Source: an uncultured Clostridia bacterium
GTDB lineage: Bacteria; Bacillota_A; Clostridia; Christensenellales; Aristaeellaceae
Reading direction: 5' to 3'
Length of the DNA stretch: 10,211 bases
NCBI GenBank assembly: GCA_946613955.1
Contig: CAMOGC010000045.1
Span: 1 to 10,211, forward strand
Shown: piece by piece, positions 1 through 6,130 of the stretch
How the letters are laid out: every line of letters begins with the position of its first letter
Numbering within the stretch: the stretch's first letter is position 1
The notes under the pieces: generated by a model
Databases searched by the model: none
Told to the model about the DNA's origin: nothing
What the model saw: only the letters and a program-made list of their open reading frames with translations
Position numbers and translations under genes: made by a program

Positions 1-1258
1 AGTCCGCGGCCATCCATTTGGCGACGGCCACCTTCTGCTGGTTGCCGCCGGAGAGGTTCCGGACCAGCTGGCGGACGGAGGGGGTTTTGATGCCCAGCTT
101 TTCCACGTATTCCTCGCCGGCCTGATCAATTTTCCGCTTGTTCAGGAAGGACGCCCTGCAGTATTTGTCCAGGGAGGCGGCGGTGACGTTGAAGCTGACC
201 GTCTCGTTGACCAGGACGCCTTCCTTGCGCCTCTCCTCCGGCACCAGGGCGATGCGGTTTTTCAGCGCCTGGGAGGGGTTTTTGATCTTCAGCTCCTGCC
301 CGGCCATTTTGACCACGCCGCCGGTTTTCTCGTAAGCGCCGAAAATGGTTTTGCACAGCTCGGATTTTCCGGCGCCCACCAGCCCGGCGATGCCGACGAT
401 TTCGCCGCGGCGGACGTGGAAGGAAACGTCGTTGACCTTTCCGTCCGCGCCGGAGAGGTGCTGGACGGTAAAGAGATCCTCGCCGATTTGCGCCACCTCC
501 TTGGGGAAGTTTTCCTCGAAGGAGCGGCCCAGCATCTTGTCCACGATTTCCTTGGTCGTGGTCTGGGGGGTGATTTCCGTGGTATCCACCACCATGCCGT
601 TGCGCATGACGGTATAGCGCTCGCAGATCCGGATAATTTCGTTAATCCGGTGCGAGATAAAGATGATGGCGATGTTTTCCGTCGCCTGGAGATGCTTGAC
701 CAGGGAGAAAAGCTCCTCCGTTTCCGTATCCGACAGCGGGGCGGTGGGCTCGTCCAGAATCAGGAAATTGCATTCGTTGACGATGGCCCGGGCGATCAGC
801 ACCATCTGCTTCTGCGCCAGGGAAAGATTCTGGACCAATGTATGCGTATCGACCTGAATATTCAGACGCTGGAGCACCTTTTCCGCCTCTTTGTAAAGCT
901 TCCTCCAGTTCATGAAATACCGGCCGTTCATGACGGTGTCATTCAGGAGGACGTTCTCCGCCACGGAAAGGGTGGGGATCAGCGCCATATCCACTTCCTG
1001 ATATACGATTTGGATGCCCAGCTTTTTCGCAGCCAGCGTGCTGCGCAGGTCCACGACCTTATCATTCAGATAAACCTCTCCGGTATAATCCGGATTCGCG
1101 CCGGCCAGCACCTTCATCAGGGTGGATTTTCCGGCGCCGTTGGCGCCCACCAGCGCATGGATTTCGCCCGTGGTCACCTCAAAATTCACATCCGTCAGGG
1201 CCTTGACGCCCGGAAACTCGATGGAGACGTTCCGGGTTCCGAGTCTGATCTTTTCCAT
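1..1258 (-). CDS. Sugar ABC transporter ATP-binding protein (RbsA/MglA type, two nucleotide-binding domains), 3' end cut by window edge
   Basis: Cytoplasmic ATPase that powers a monosaccharide ABC importer. The first 419 residues are visible; the family is usually about 500 long, so the C-terminus lies beyond position 1. First domain: Walker A GANGAGKS with K44, Q-loop Q87, a degenerate signature LSLAQ at 145-149, Walker B D169-E170 (LILDEPTA), switch H203 (FISHR). Second domain: Walker A GLVGAGKS with K298 and signature LSGGN at 402-406. A degenerate first signature and an LSGGN-type second signature are usual in RbsA/MglA/XylG proteins. The ATG at 1258 is preceded by an AAAGGAG-like ribosome site about 9 bases away. 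The gene follows the binding-protein gene on the same strand after a 113-base gap with a strong hairpin. The substrate cannot be read from the ATPase; the divergent mtnK/mtnA genes suggest a 5-modified ribose (inference). Confidence 0.95.
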   Translation of the reverse strand, partial: MEKIRLGTRNVSIEFPGVKALTDVNFEVTTGEIHALVGANGAGKSTLMKVLAGANPDYTGEVYLNDKVVDLRSTLAAKKLGIQIVYQEVDMALIPTLSVAENVLLNDTVMNGRYFMNWRKLYKEAEKVLQRLNIQVDTHTLVQNLSLAQKQMVLIARAIVNECNFLILDEPTAPLSDTETEELFSLVKHLQATENIAIIFISHRINEIIRICERYTVMRNGMVVDTTEITPQTTTKEIVDKMLGRSFEENFPKEVAQIGEDLFTVQHLSGADGKVNDVSFHVRRGEIVGIAGLVGAGKSELCKTIFGAYEKTGGVVKMAGQELKIKNPSQALKNRIALVPEERRKEGVLVNETVSFNVTAASLDKYCRASFLNKRKIDQAGEEYVEKLGIKTPSVRQLVRNLSGGNQQKVAVAKWMAAD

Positions 1259-1308
1259 ACGTCGATTCTCCTTTGATCCCCGGGAACGGGGCAGGATGAT
1301 GGAAGAAA

Positions 1309-1336
1309 GGGGATCGGAGCCAGCGCTCCGACCCCC
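1309..1336 (-). terminator. Intercistronic hairpin between binding protein and ATPase genes (partial terminator or mRNA 3'-end stabiliser)
   Basis: Arms at 1309-1320 and 1325-1336 pair over 12 bp (one G-U wobble on the minus-strand RNA) around a 4-base loop. On the minus strand it is followed by TTTCTTCC, a weak U-tract. It lies just after the binding-protein stop. Such hairpins commonly let the binding protein be made in excess over the ATPase and permease. A smaller 5-bp hairpin at 1278-1291 sits just ahead of the ATPase ribosome site. The structure is seen directly; partial termination is inferred. Confidence 0.6.
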
Positions 1337-1371
1337 TCGTTTTCAGTAAAGCCGGAATGGGGCCGCTCTGA

Positions 1372-2478
1372 TTACTTGTGGATCAGATCGGCGGGCATCC
1401 AGTCGGCCACGCTCAGGTAGCCCAGGTTGCCGTAGGTCTCGCCGGCGATCTCGCCCAGGTTCTCCACGGTGGAGGTGTCCTTCAGAGAAGTCGCCATGAT
1501 GGCGGTGCCGGGAACTTCAACCACGTCCACACCGTAATTGCCGGTGGCGGGGTCATAGATCTTGTCATATTCGCCGGCGATTTCCAGCAGCAGCAGCCGC
1601 ATGGCGATTTCGCCGTTCATGGTCCAGTCGGTGGTGCCGGCGGCCATCCAGATTTCCGGATGGTTCTGCATGTTGGTCACGTCGACCTGGTCGATATCCA
1701 CGGAAGCCATGGGCAGCGCGTTCTCGCCGGAGAAGTTGCTGTTTTCGGAGATGGCGTTGTAGACGCCCTGGCCGTACAGATCGTAGTACACCACGATGCC
1801 GTCCACATCCGCCCGGTCAATGGACTGGAGATAAGCGGCGGTCACGGAGTTGGCGGAATCCATGGAATCCTGCAGGGGCTGCACTTCGCCGACGGTCTTG
1901 ATCTTGCCGGCGGCTTCGTATTCCTGCCAGCCGACTTCACGGCGATCGAAGGGGCTGTTGTAGTTCGGGCCGCGCCAGACCTTGATCAGGCGGACGCCCT
2001 CGCCGTACTTGGCGATCATGGCGTCCAGCAGAACCGTGACCAGGCTCTTATCCTGCTGGAACATCTGGGTAACGCCGGGGATCTTCTGATACTCGCCGTC
2101 GGTATAGAACTGGGTGTCGAAGCAGACGATCTTCAGATCGGGATACTGCTCGGTAATGCCCTTCAGGAAGGTATAGGAGCCGTCCTGGTTGCCGTGGCTG
2201 ACCAGCAGGCCGTCATAGCCCGCGGCGGCACAGGCGGAAATCCGATCCTGCCAGGCGTTGAAATCGCCGTCGCAGAAGATCACGTCGCATTCCACGCCCA
2301 GCGCCTTGCACAGGTCGACGCAGGAATTGGCCCACATCTGGAAGATGGTGGCGGAAGGAAGCAGCATAATGTAGGCTACCTTCTTGCCGGCCACGGGGTT
2401 GGTCGCCTCGGCGGTGCCGGCGACGCACATCATGACCGCCAGCATCAGGGCCAAAACAACAGCGATGATTTTCTTCAT
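1372..2478 (-). CDS. Exported sugar-binding protein of an ABC transporter (type I periplasmic-binding-protein fold)
   Basis: A 368-residue solute-binding protein that should capture a sugar outside the membrane and pass it to the permease. Residues 1-25 form a signal peptide: Lys2-Lys3, a hydrophobic stretch, then an A-E-A signal peptidase I-like site. Cys18 is preceded by V-M-M, which does not fit a lipobox, so a lipoprotein is not supported. The mature part begins with a beta-strand typical of the Peripla_BP_4 sugar-binding group (KKVAYIMLLPSATIFQMW), followed by alternating strands and helices such as YDGLLVSHGN and VDGIVVYYD. The ATG at 2478 was chosen because AGGAGG lies about 6 bases upstream and the signal peptide starts there. 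A longer reading frame from 2598 would run through the promoter. It is first in a transporter operon and divergent from the aldolase/mtnK/mtnA genes. Ligand unknown; 5-methylthioribose, 5-deoxyribose or a related pentose is inferred from context only. Confidence 0.92.
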   Translation of the reverse strand: MKKIIAVVLALMLAVMMCVAGTAEATNPVAGKKVAYIMLLPSATIFQMWANSCVDLCKALGVECDVIFCDGDFNAWQDRISACAAAGYDGLLVSHGNQDGSYTFLKGITEQYPDLKIVCFDTQFYTDGEYQKIPGVTQMFQQDKSLVTVLLDAMIAKYGEGVRLIKVWRGPNYNSPFDRREVGWQEYEAAGKIKTVGEVQPLQDSMDSANSVTAAYLQSIDRADVDGIVVYYDLYGQGVYNAISENSNFSGENALPMASVDIDQVDVTNMQNHPEIWMAAGTTDWTMNGEIAMRLLLLEIAGEYDKIYDPATGNYGVDVVEVPGTAIMATSLKDTSTVENLGEIAGETYGNLGYLSVADWMPADLIHK

Positions 2479-2501
2479 GGGAAACCTCCTTTTTATTATT
2501 C

Positions 2502-2517
2502 GGGCGAATCTTCGCCC
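2502..2517 (-). other. Hairpin in the leader of the binding-protein mRNA
   Basis: GGGCGAA and TTCGCCC form a perfect inverted repeat with a 2-base centre. It lies between the predicted transcription start (about 2524) and the AGGAGG ribosome site of the binding-protein gene. It may act as a 5' stabilising stem or modulate translation. It is too short to be a riboswitch, and on the plus strand nothing ends there. Confidence 0.45.
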
Positions 2518-2530
2518 TTTCGTTGGCATC

Positions 2531-2559
2531 ATCTTATCACCCGGCGCGGGGGTTGTCAA
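2531..2559 (-). promoter_or_regulatory. Sigma-70-type promoter of the sugar ABC transporter operon
   Basis: Read on the minus strand: TTGACA (2559-2554), a 17-base spacer, then TAAGAT (2536-2531). The -35 is consensus and the -10 matches 5 of 6. An A/T-rich stretch upstream of the -35 could serve as an UP element. The ATG of the binding protein lies about 45 bases past the expected start site. Confidence 0.85.
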
Positions 2560-2589
2560 GTTCATTTTTCTAAATTTTTTCAAAGATTT

Positions 2590-2617
2590 ACTAAACAAAA
2601 CGGGCCAGATGTTTAGT
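2590..2617. promoter_or_regulatory. Candidate operator A: inverted repeat ACTAAACA / TGTTTAGT
   Basis: Two perfect 8-base arms (2590-2597 and 2610-2617) are separated by 12 bases. The same octamer recurs at 2735-2742. The site lies about 30 bases upstream of the transporter -35 and about 75 bases upstream of the aldolase -35. This suits a dimeric regulator acting on both promoters. The regulator family (LacI, DeoR, GntR or other) cannot be told from this. Confidence 0.55.
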
Positions 2618-2691
2618 TTACCGGAAAAATGATGTCAAATCTGGTCATTAAATTTCTGAAGAGGAAAGGCGGAAAAAAGTTTTTCCATGGG

Positions 2692-2721
2692 TTGACAAAC
2701 AGAGAAATAAACAACTATAAT
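2692..2721 (+). promoter_or_regulatory. Consensus sigma-70-type promoter of the aldolase-to-pduL gene set
   Basis: TTGACA (2692-2697), an 18-base spacer, then TATAAT (2716-2721). Both hexamers match consensus exactly. Transcription would start near 2728, giving a leader of about 60 bases before the ATG at 2791. So strong a core promoter next to operator-like repeats suggests control by repression. Confidence 0.88.
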
Positions 2722-2734
2722 AAACGAGAAAACG

Positions 2735-2758
2735 TGTTTAGTCTTTGTTTATCTAAAC
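2735..2758. promoter_or_regulatory. Candidate operator B overlapping the start region of the plus-strand transcript
   Basis: TGTTTAGT at 2735-2742 is the third exact copy of the octamer found in operator A. It is followed by GTTTA-TC-TAAAC at 2747-2758, a 5+5 palindrome with a 2-base centre. It lies 14-37 bases past the -10 element, where a bound repressor would block clearance or elongation. Operator function is inferred from the repetition and position. Confidence 0.55.
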
Positions 2759-2790
2759 GCTTCGGATCGAACAGAGAGGAGTCTTTCGTT

Positions 2791-3660
2791 ATGATGCTGA
2801 GCAAATATCCGACCGACGAGGAAGCCAAACGGATGATCGTGGAGATCGGCCGCCGCATGTATGATAAGAATTTTGTGGCCGCCAACGACGGGAACATTTC
2901 CGTAAAGGTGGACGACGACATTCTCTGGACCACCCCCACCGGCGTAAGCAAGGGCTTCATGACGGAGGACATGATGGTCAAGATGCGGCTGGACGGGACC
3001 ATCCTTTCCCAGGGGGAGCGCGGCCCGTCCAGCGAGGTCAAGATGCATCTGCGGATCTACAACGAGAATCCGGAGGTGAACGCCGTGTGCCACGCCCATC
3101 CCCCCGTCAGCACCAGCTTCGCCATCGCCGGCATGAGCCTGGATCTGGCGATATACCCGGAGGCGCTGGTGAATCTGGGGACGGTGCCCTGCGTGCACTA
3201 CGAGGCCCCCGGCTCCCAGGGGATTCCGGATTCCATCGCCCCCTACTGCCGGGACTACAACGCCCTGCTGCTGGCCAACCACGGCGCCGTGGCCTGGGGC
3301 GCCAGCCTGACGGAGGCGTGGTACCGGCTGGAGTCGACGGAGCACTACGCGATGGTCATCATGTATACCAGCAATATAATTGGAAAGGCGAATGTGCTTT
3401 CCTGCCAGCAGATCAACGAGCTGATCGCCATCCGGGAGAAGATGGGCATTACCGGCGGCGGGGTGCCGGCCTGCTCGCCGGTGGCGACCAACGAGCGGGA
3501 CGTGGTGTCCTCCTCCGGGCCGGTCAACCCCGCGCCGCGGCTGAAGACCTTCGGGCAGGACGGCGCCTCCGGATGCGGATGCGGCGGGAATCAGGCCGCC
3601 TCCGAGGAGGAGATCCGGGCGATTACCCGGGCGGTCATGGAGCGGCTGCGGGGCGGCTGA
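2791..3660 (+). CDS. Class II (zinc) aldolase with C-terminal encapsulation-peptide-like tail; likely 5-(methylthio/deoxy)ribulose-1-phosphate aldolase
   Basis: A 289-residue class II aldolase of the FucA/AraD superfamily, which splits a ketose 1-phosphate into DHAP and an aldehyde. Visible family residues: phosphate-binding N32-D33-G34-N35 and T50-G51, catalytic E82 (in SSE, before the MH), and zinc ligands H101, H103 and H164 (CHAHP and NHG). The core ends near residue 218; FucA itself is about 215 long. A Gly/Pro/Ser-rich linker follows (about 219-270, including GCGCGG at 261-266), then an amphipathic helix at 271-286 (SEEEIRAITRAVMERL) that resembles a microcompartment encapsulation peptide. 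The ATG at 2791 has AGGAG 9 bases upstream. The in-frame ATG at 2629 lies ahead of the promoter, so it is rejected. The downstream mtnK and mtnA point to 5-methylthioribulose- or 5-deoxyribulose-1-phosphate as substrate. L-fuculose-1-phosphate remains possible by family alone. Confidence 0.9.
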   Translation: MMLSKYPTDEEAKRMIVEIGRRMYDKNFVAANDGNISVKVDDDILWTTPTGVSKGFMTEDMMVKMRLDGTILSQGERGPSSEVKMHLRIYNENPEVNAVCHAHPPVSTSFAIAGMSLDLAIYPEALVNLGTVPCVHYEAPGSQGIPDSIAPYCRDYNALLLANHGAVAWGASLTEAWYRLESTEHYAMVIMYTSNIIGKANVLSCQQINELIAIREKMGITGGGVPACSPVATNERDVVSSSGPVNPAPRLKTFGQDGASGCGCGGNQAASEEEIRAITRAVMERLRGG

Positions 3661-3666
3661 GCGCAA

Positions 3667-3701
3667 GACAGGGGAAGACAGGGGGACGGTTCTTCTGTCC
3701 T
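3667..3701. repeat. REP-like short palindromic element in the aldolase-flavoprotein gap
   Basis: GACAGGGG at 3667 is followed by GACAGGGGGACGGTTCTT and CTGTC; the arms GACAG (3677-3681) and CTGTC (3695-3699) pair. The run GGGGACGGTTCTTCTGTC resembles, from memory, a short repeat scattered in many Bacillota genomes and linked to REP-associated transposases. It lies in a 195-base gap that holds no convincing gene. Only one copy is in this window, so its repeat nature is recalled rather than shown. Confidence 0.45.
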
Positions 3702-3855
3702 GGATGGCCACGCGCATGGGAGACGAACCGGAATCGGTGAGACGGCCGGCGCCCTCTGGAAACGCGAGGCGAGAAGCTGAGCTCGCTCAGGCAGAAGGCC
3801 GGGGCCGCCCTGAGACGCGGCGGAAGAGACGGAGGAAAAGAGGAGGAGCTTCGCG

Positions 3856-5187
3856 ATGCGGGCCATTATCATCGGCGGCGTGGCCGCGGGCATGAGCGCG
3901 GCCAGCAAGCTGCGCCGGGCGGACGGGAAGGCGGAGATCGTGGTTTACGAGCGGGGAAGCTTCCTTTCCTACGGCGCCTGCGGGCTGCCGTATTTCATCG
4001 GCGGATGGAACGACGAGGCGCAAAAGCTGATCGCCCGGACGCCGGAGGAGTTCCGGGAGATGGGGATCGAGACGCATCTGCGGCACGAGGTGCTGCGGGC
4101 GGATTTCGAGAAAAAAACGGTTCTGGTTCGGGATCTGGAGAGCGGAAGGGAATTTACGGACCGGTGGGACAGGCTGATGATCGCCGTCGGATGCCGCAGC
4201 GCGGCGCCGCCGGTGCCGGGTTTCGATCTGCCGGCGGTATTCTCCCTGCGGTCCATGGAGGACGGGCTGCTGCTGCGGGAGGTGTTCCGCCTGCCGGGGG
4301 TGCGGCACGTCGTCATCGTCGGGGGCGGGGCCATCGGCGTGGAGATGGCGGAGGCCCTGACCCGGCTGGAAAAGCGGGTGACGCTGCTGGAGGGCGCCGA
4401 GCGGCTGCTGCGGCCCTTCGAGCCGGAATTCGCGGAGCTGGCCGCCCAGGAGCTGGAGAAAAACGGCGTTGCCGTCCGGCTGAAAACCCGGCTGAAGGCG
4501 ATCGAGGAAAAGGGCGACCACCGCGTTGTCCGGACGGAGGGGGAGGAGATTCCCTGCGACCTGGTGCTGATGGCGGCGGGGATCCGGCCGGAGACGGGGT
4601 TCCTGAAGGAGAGCGGGATCCGCATGGCGAGAAACGGCGCCATCCTGGTGGACCGGGAGATGCGGACCAGCCTGCCGGACGTGTATGCGGCGGGGGACTG
4701 CGCCACGTGCTATCACCGGGTGCTGGAGGAGGATTACTACCTCGCCCTGGGCACGGTGGCCAACAAGACCGGCCGGATCGCCGGGGCGAACATGGCCGGC
4801 GGGCACGAGAAATTCCCGGGCGTGCTGGGAACGGCGGCCATCAAGGTGTTCGACCTGGAGATGGGGCGGACCGGGCTGAGCGAGACGGAGGCGCAGCGGC
4901 TGGGCATTCCGGTGAAAACCAAAATGGTGTCCACCCAGGATCATCCCGCCTACTATCCGAACCCGAGCAAACTGGTCATCAAGCTGATCTATGACGCGCG
5001 GACAAGGAGGCTGCTGGGGGCGAATACGGCCGGAACACACGACGCGGTCATGAGGACGGACATCTTCGCCGTGGCGATCCACGCGGGGATGACGACGGAG
5101 GAGCTGGGGATGGTGGATCTGGCCTACGCGCCGCCCTTCGCCTCCGTCTGGGACGCGGTGCATATCGCGGCCAACGCGGCGAAATAA
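3856..5187 (+). CDS. FAD-dependent pyridine-nucleotide disulfide oxidoreductase, CoA-disulfide reductase / NADH oxidase family
   Basis: A 443-residue soluble flavoprotein, full length for coenzyme A-disulfide reductases and related NADH oxidases. FAD-binding GGVAAGMSAA at residues 7-16 opens the protein. A single redox cysteine, C42, sits in SYGACGLPY, the pattern of the one-cysteine subgroup rather than the CxxxxC of glutathione/lipoamide enzymes. The NAD(P)H-binding GGGAIG is at 156-161, and the second FAD motif VYAAGDCA at 276-283 includes D281. The C-terminal dimerisation domain contains HPAYYPN. No rhodanese domain is attached. AGGAGG at 3841-3846 is 9 bases before the ATG. In this gene set it could keep CoA reduced, reoxidise NADH from aldehyde oxidation, or act on another disulfide. 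The sequence alone does not decide between CoA-disulfide reductase, NADH oxidase and polysulfide reductase. Confidence 0.88.
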   Translation: MRAIIIGGVAAGMSAASKLRRADGKAEIVVYERGSFLSYGACGLPYFIGGWNDEAQKLIARTPEEFREMGIETHLRHEVLRADFEKKTVLVRDLESGREFTDRWDRLMIAVGCRSAAPPVPGFDLPAVFSLRSMEDGLLLREVFRLPGVRHVVIVGGGAIGVEMAEALTRLEKRVTLLEGAERLLRPFEPEFAELAAQELEKNGVAVRLKTRLKAIEEKGDHRVVRTEGEEIPCDLVLMAAGIRPETGFLKESGIRMARNGAILVDREMRTSLPDVYAAGDCATCYHRVLEEDYYLALGTVANKTGRIAGANMAGGHEKFPGVLGTAAIKVFDLEMGRTGLSETEAQRLGIPVKTKMVSTQDHPAYYPNPSKLVIKLIYDARTRRLLGANTAGTHDAVMRTDIFAVAIHAGMTTEELGMVDLAYAPPFASVWDAVHIAANAAK

Positions 5188-5362
5188 TACCGGAGCAGAG
5201 AAAGCGCGCGGCGGAGGCCCGGCGAGGGACGGAAAAGTGCCGCCGGAAAGCGGTTGAATCAGTATCACCGGAGGCGGCCCCGCGCGGGAACGGAAACGAG
5301 TGACCTGACGCCGCGCCGGATGGCGGAACCCGGGCGGGGAAACGACAAAAGAGGTGACCGGA

Positions 5363-6130
5363 TTGGAGAAGATTTGCGGCCTGGCGGAAGCCATCGGCAG
5401 CATTCCGGACGGGGCGATGGTGGGCCTGGGCGGCAATACGCTGAACCGGGCGCCCATGGCCGCCGTACGGGAGATCATCGCCCAGGGAAAACGGGGCCTG
5501 CGGCTGGTCAAGACCGCCGGCGGGCTGGATATCGACCAGCTTTGCGGGGCGGGATGCGTGGCGACGGTGGATGCCGGGTTTATCAGCTGCGAGAGCGAAT
5601 TCGGGCTGGCGCAGCATTATCGCAGGGCCGTCCAGAAGGGCGAGGTCGTCGCCCACGAGCACGCCTGCTATACGGTCATTTCCGCGCTGCGGGCGGCCAG
5701 CTACGGGATTCCGTTTATGCCCGTGCGGGGCCTGCAGGTCAGCGATTTGCGGAAGGTCAACGATTATTTCCGGGACGTGACCGACCCCTTCGGCGGGGAA
5801 ACGCTGGCGGCGGTTCAGGCGCTGGCGCCGGAGGTCTCCATCCTCCACGTGCAGGAGGCCGACGCCCGGGGAAACGGCCGGATCTGGGGGCCGGTCTATG
5901 AGGACGCGCTGCTGGCGAGGGCTTCGGGGCGGGTCATCCTGACGGCGGAGCGGATCGTCGGGGACGGGTATTTCGCCTCCCAGAGGGAAAAGCCCCAGAT
6001 TCCCGGATTCCTGGTCAGCCACGTGGTACACGTCCCCCGCGGCGCGGCTCCCTGCTGCTGCCCGGAGGAATACGGGGTCGACGGGGAGGCCGTTTCCCGG
6101 GCCCTGGCGGAAGGGGGCGACAGAGCATGA
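5363..6130 (+). CDS. CoA-transferase family subunit A (GctA/IpdA-like)
   Basis: A 255-residue protein of the class I CoA-transferase alpha-subunit family, related to glutaconate CoA-transferase A and the IpdA subunit of the cholesterol-ring hydrolase IpdAB. Family-like segments are DGAMVGLGGN near residues 16-25, the TAGGLDIDQLCGAG region at 51-64, and the stretch VVAHEH with E99. From memory that glutamate aligns near the acidic residue proposed to be catalytic in IpdA. The TTG at 5363 was chosen because GAGGTGA (5351-5357) sits 5 bases upstream. An alternative GTG at 5354 would lie inside that ribosome site. The stop overlaps the next start (ATGA), so the two subunits are translationally coupled. 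A 175-base gap of no clear content precedes it. The acyl-CoA substrate is unknown; in context it could be the acyl-CoA made from the aldehyde released by the aldolase. Confidence 0.8.
   Translation: MEKICGLAEAIGSIPDGAMVGLGGNTLNRAPMAAVREIIAQGKRGLRLVKTAGGLDIDQLCGAGCVATVDAGFISCESEFGLAQHYRRAVQKGEVVAHEHACYTVISALRAASYGIPFMPVRGLQVSDLRKVNDYFRDVTDPFGGETLAAVQALAPEVSILHVQEADARGNGRIWGPVYEDALLARASGRVILTAERIVGDGYFASQREKPQIPGFLVSHVVHVPRGAAPCCCPEEYGVDGEAVSRALAEGGDRA

Larger units (their letters stand above)
2479..2790. promoter_or_regulatory. Divergent control region between transporter and catabolic genes
   Basis: This 312-base gap contains no supported gene. It is clearly more AT-rich than the genes on either side. 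It holds a minus-strand promoter (2531-2559), a plus-strand promoter (2692-2721), a short 5'-leader hairpin (2502-2517) and repeated TGTTTAGT half-sites placed between the promoters and just past the plus-strand start region. The arrangement suggests that the importer and the catabolic genes are controlled together by one sugar-responsive regulator encoded elsewhere. Confidence 0.8.

Noticed and set aside
2502..2517. Riboswitch in the transporter leader (for example a SAM-related one)
   Set aside because: Only about 45 bases lie between the predicted start site and the ATG, with one 7-bp stem. That is too short for a SAM or other known riboswitch.
2479..2598. N-terminal extension of the sugar-binding protein from 2598
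   Set aside because: It overlaps the TTGACA/TAAGAT promoter and leader hairpin. The signal peptide and AGGAGG fix the start at 2478.
1378..2616. Long plus-strand open frame opposite the binding-protein gene
   Set aside because: It is antisense to a clear binding-protein gene. Its His/Gly/Val-rich composition is a mirror of GC-rich codon use and shows no family motif.
2629..2790. In-frame N-terminal extension of the aldolase from ATG 2629
   Set aside because: It would run through the consensus promoter at 2692-2721 and the candidate operator, has no ribosome site, and encodes a Lys/Asn-rich stretch foreign to the family. The ATG at 2791 has a good AGGAG.
3704..3895. Small plus-strand frame in the aldolase-flavoprotein gap
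   Set aside because: It lacks a ribosome site, is Arg-rich low-complexity, and overlaps the start of the flavoprotein gene.
3787..5511. Long minus-strand open frame across the flavoprotein gene
   Set aside because: Its Arg/Pro/His-rich translation is typical of the antisense frame of a GC-rich gene. It spans two genes and a gap and has no recognisable domain.
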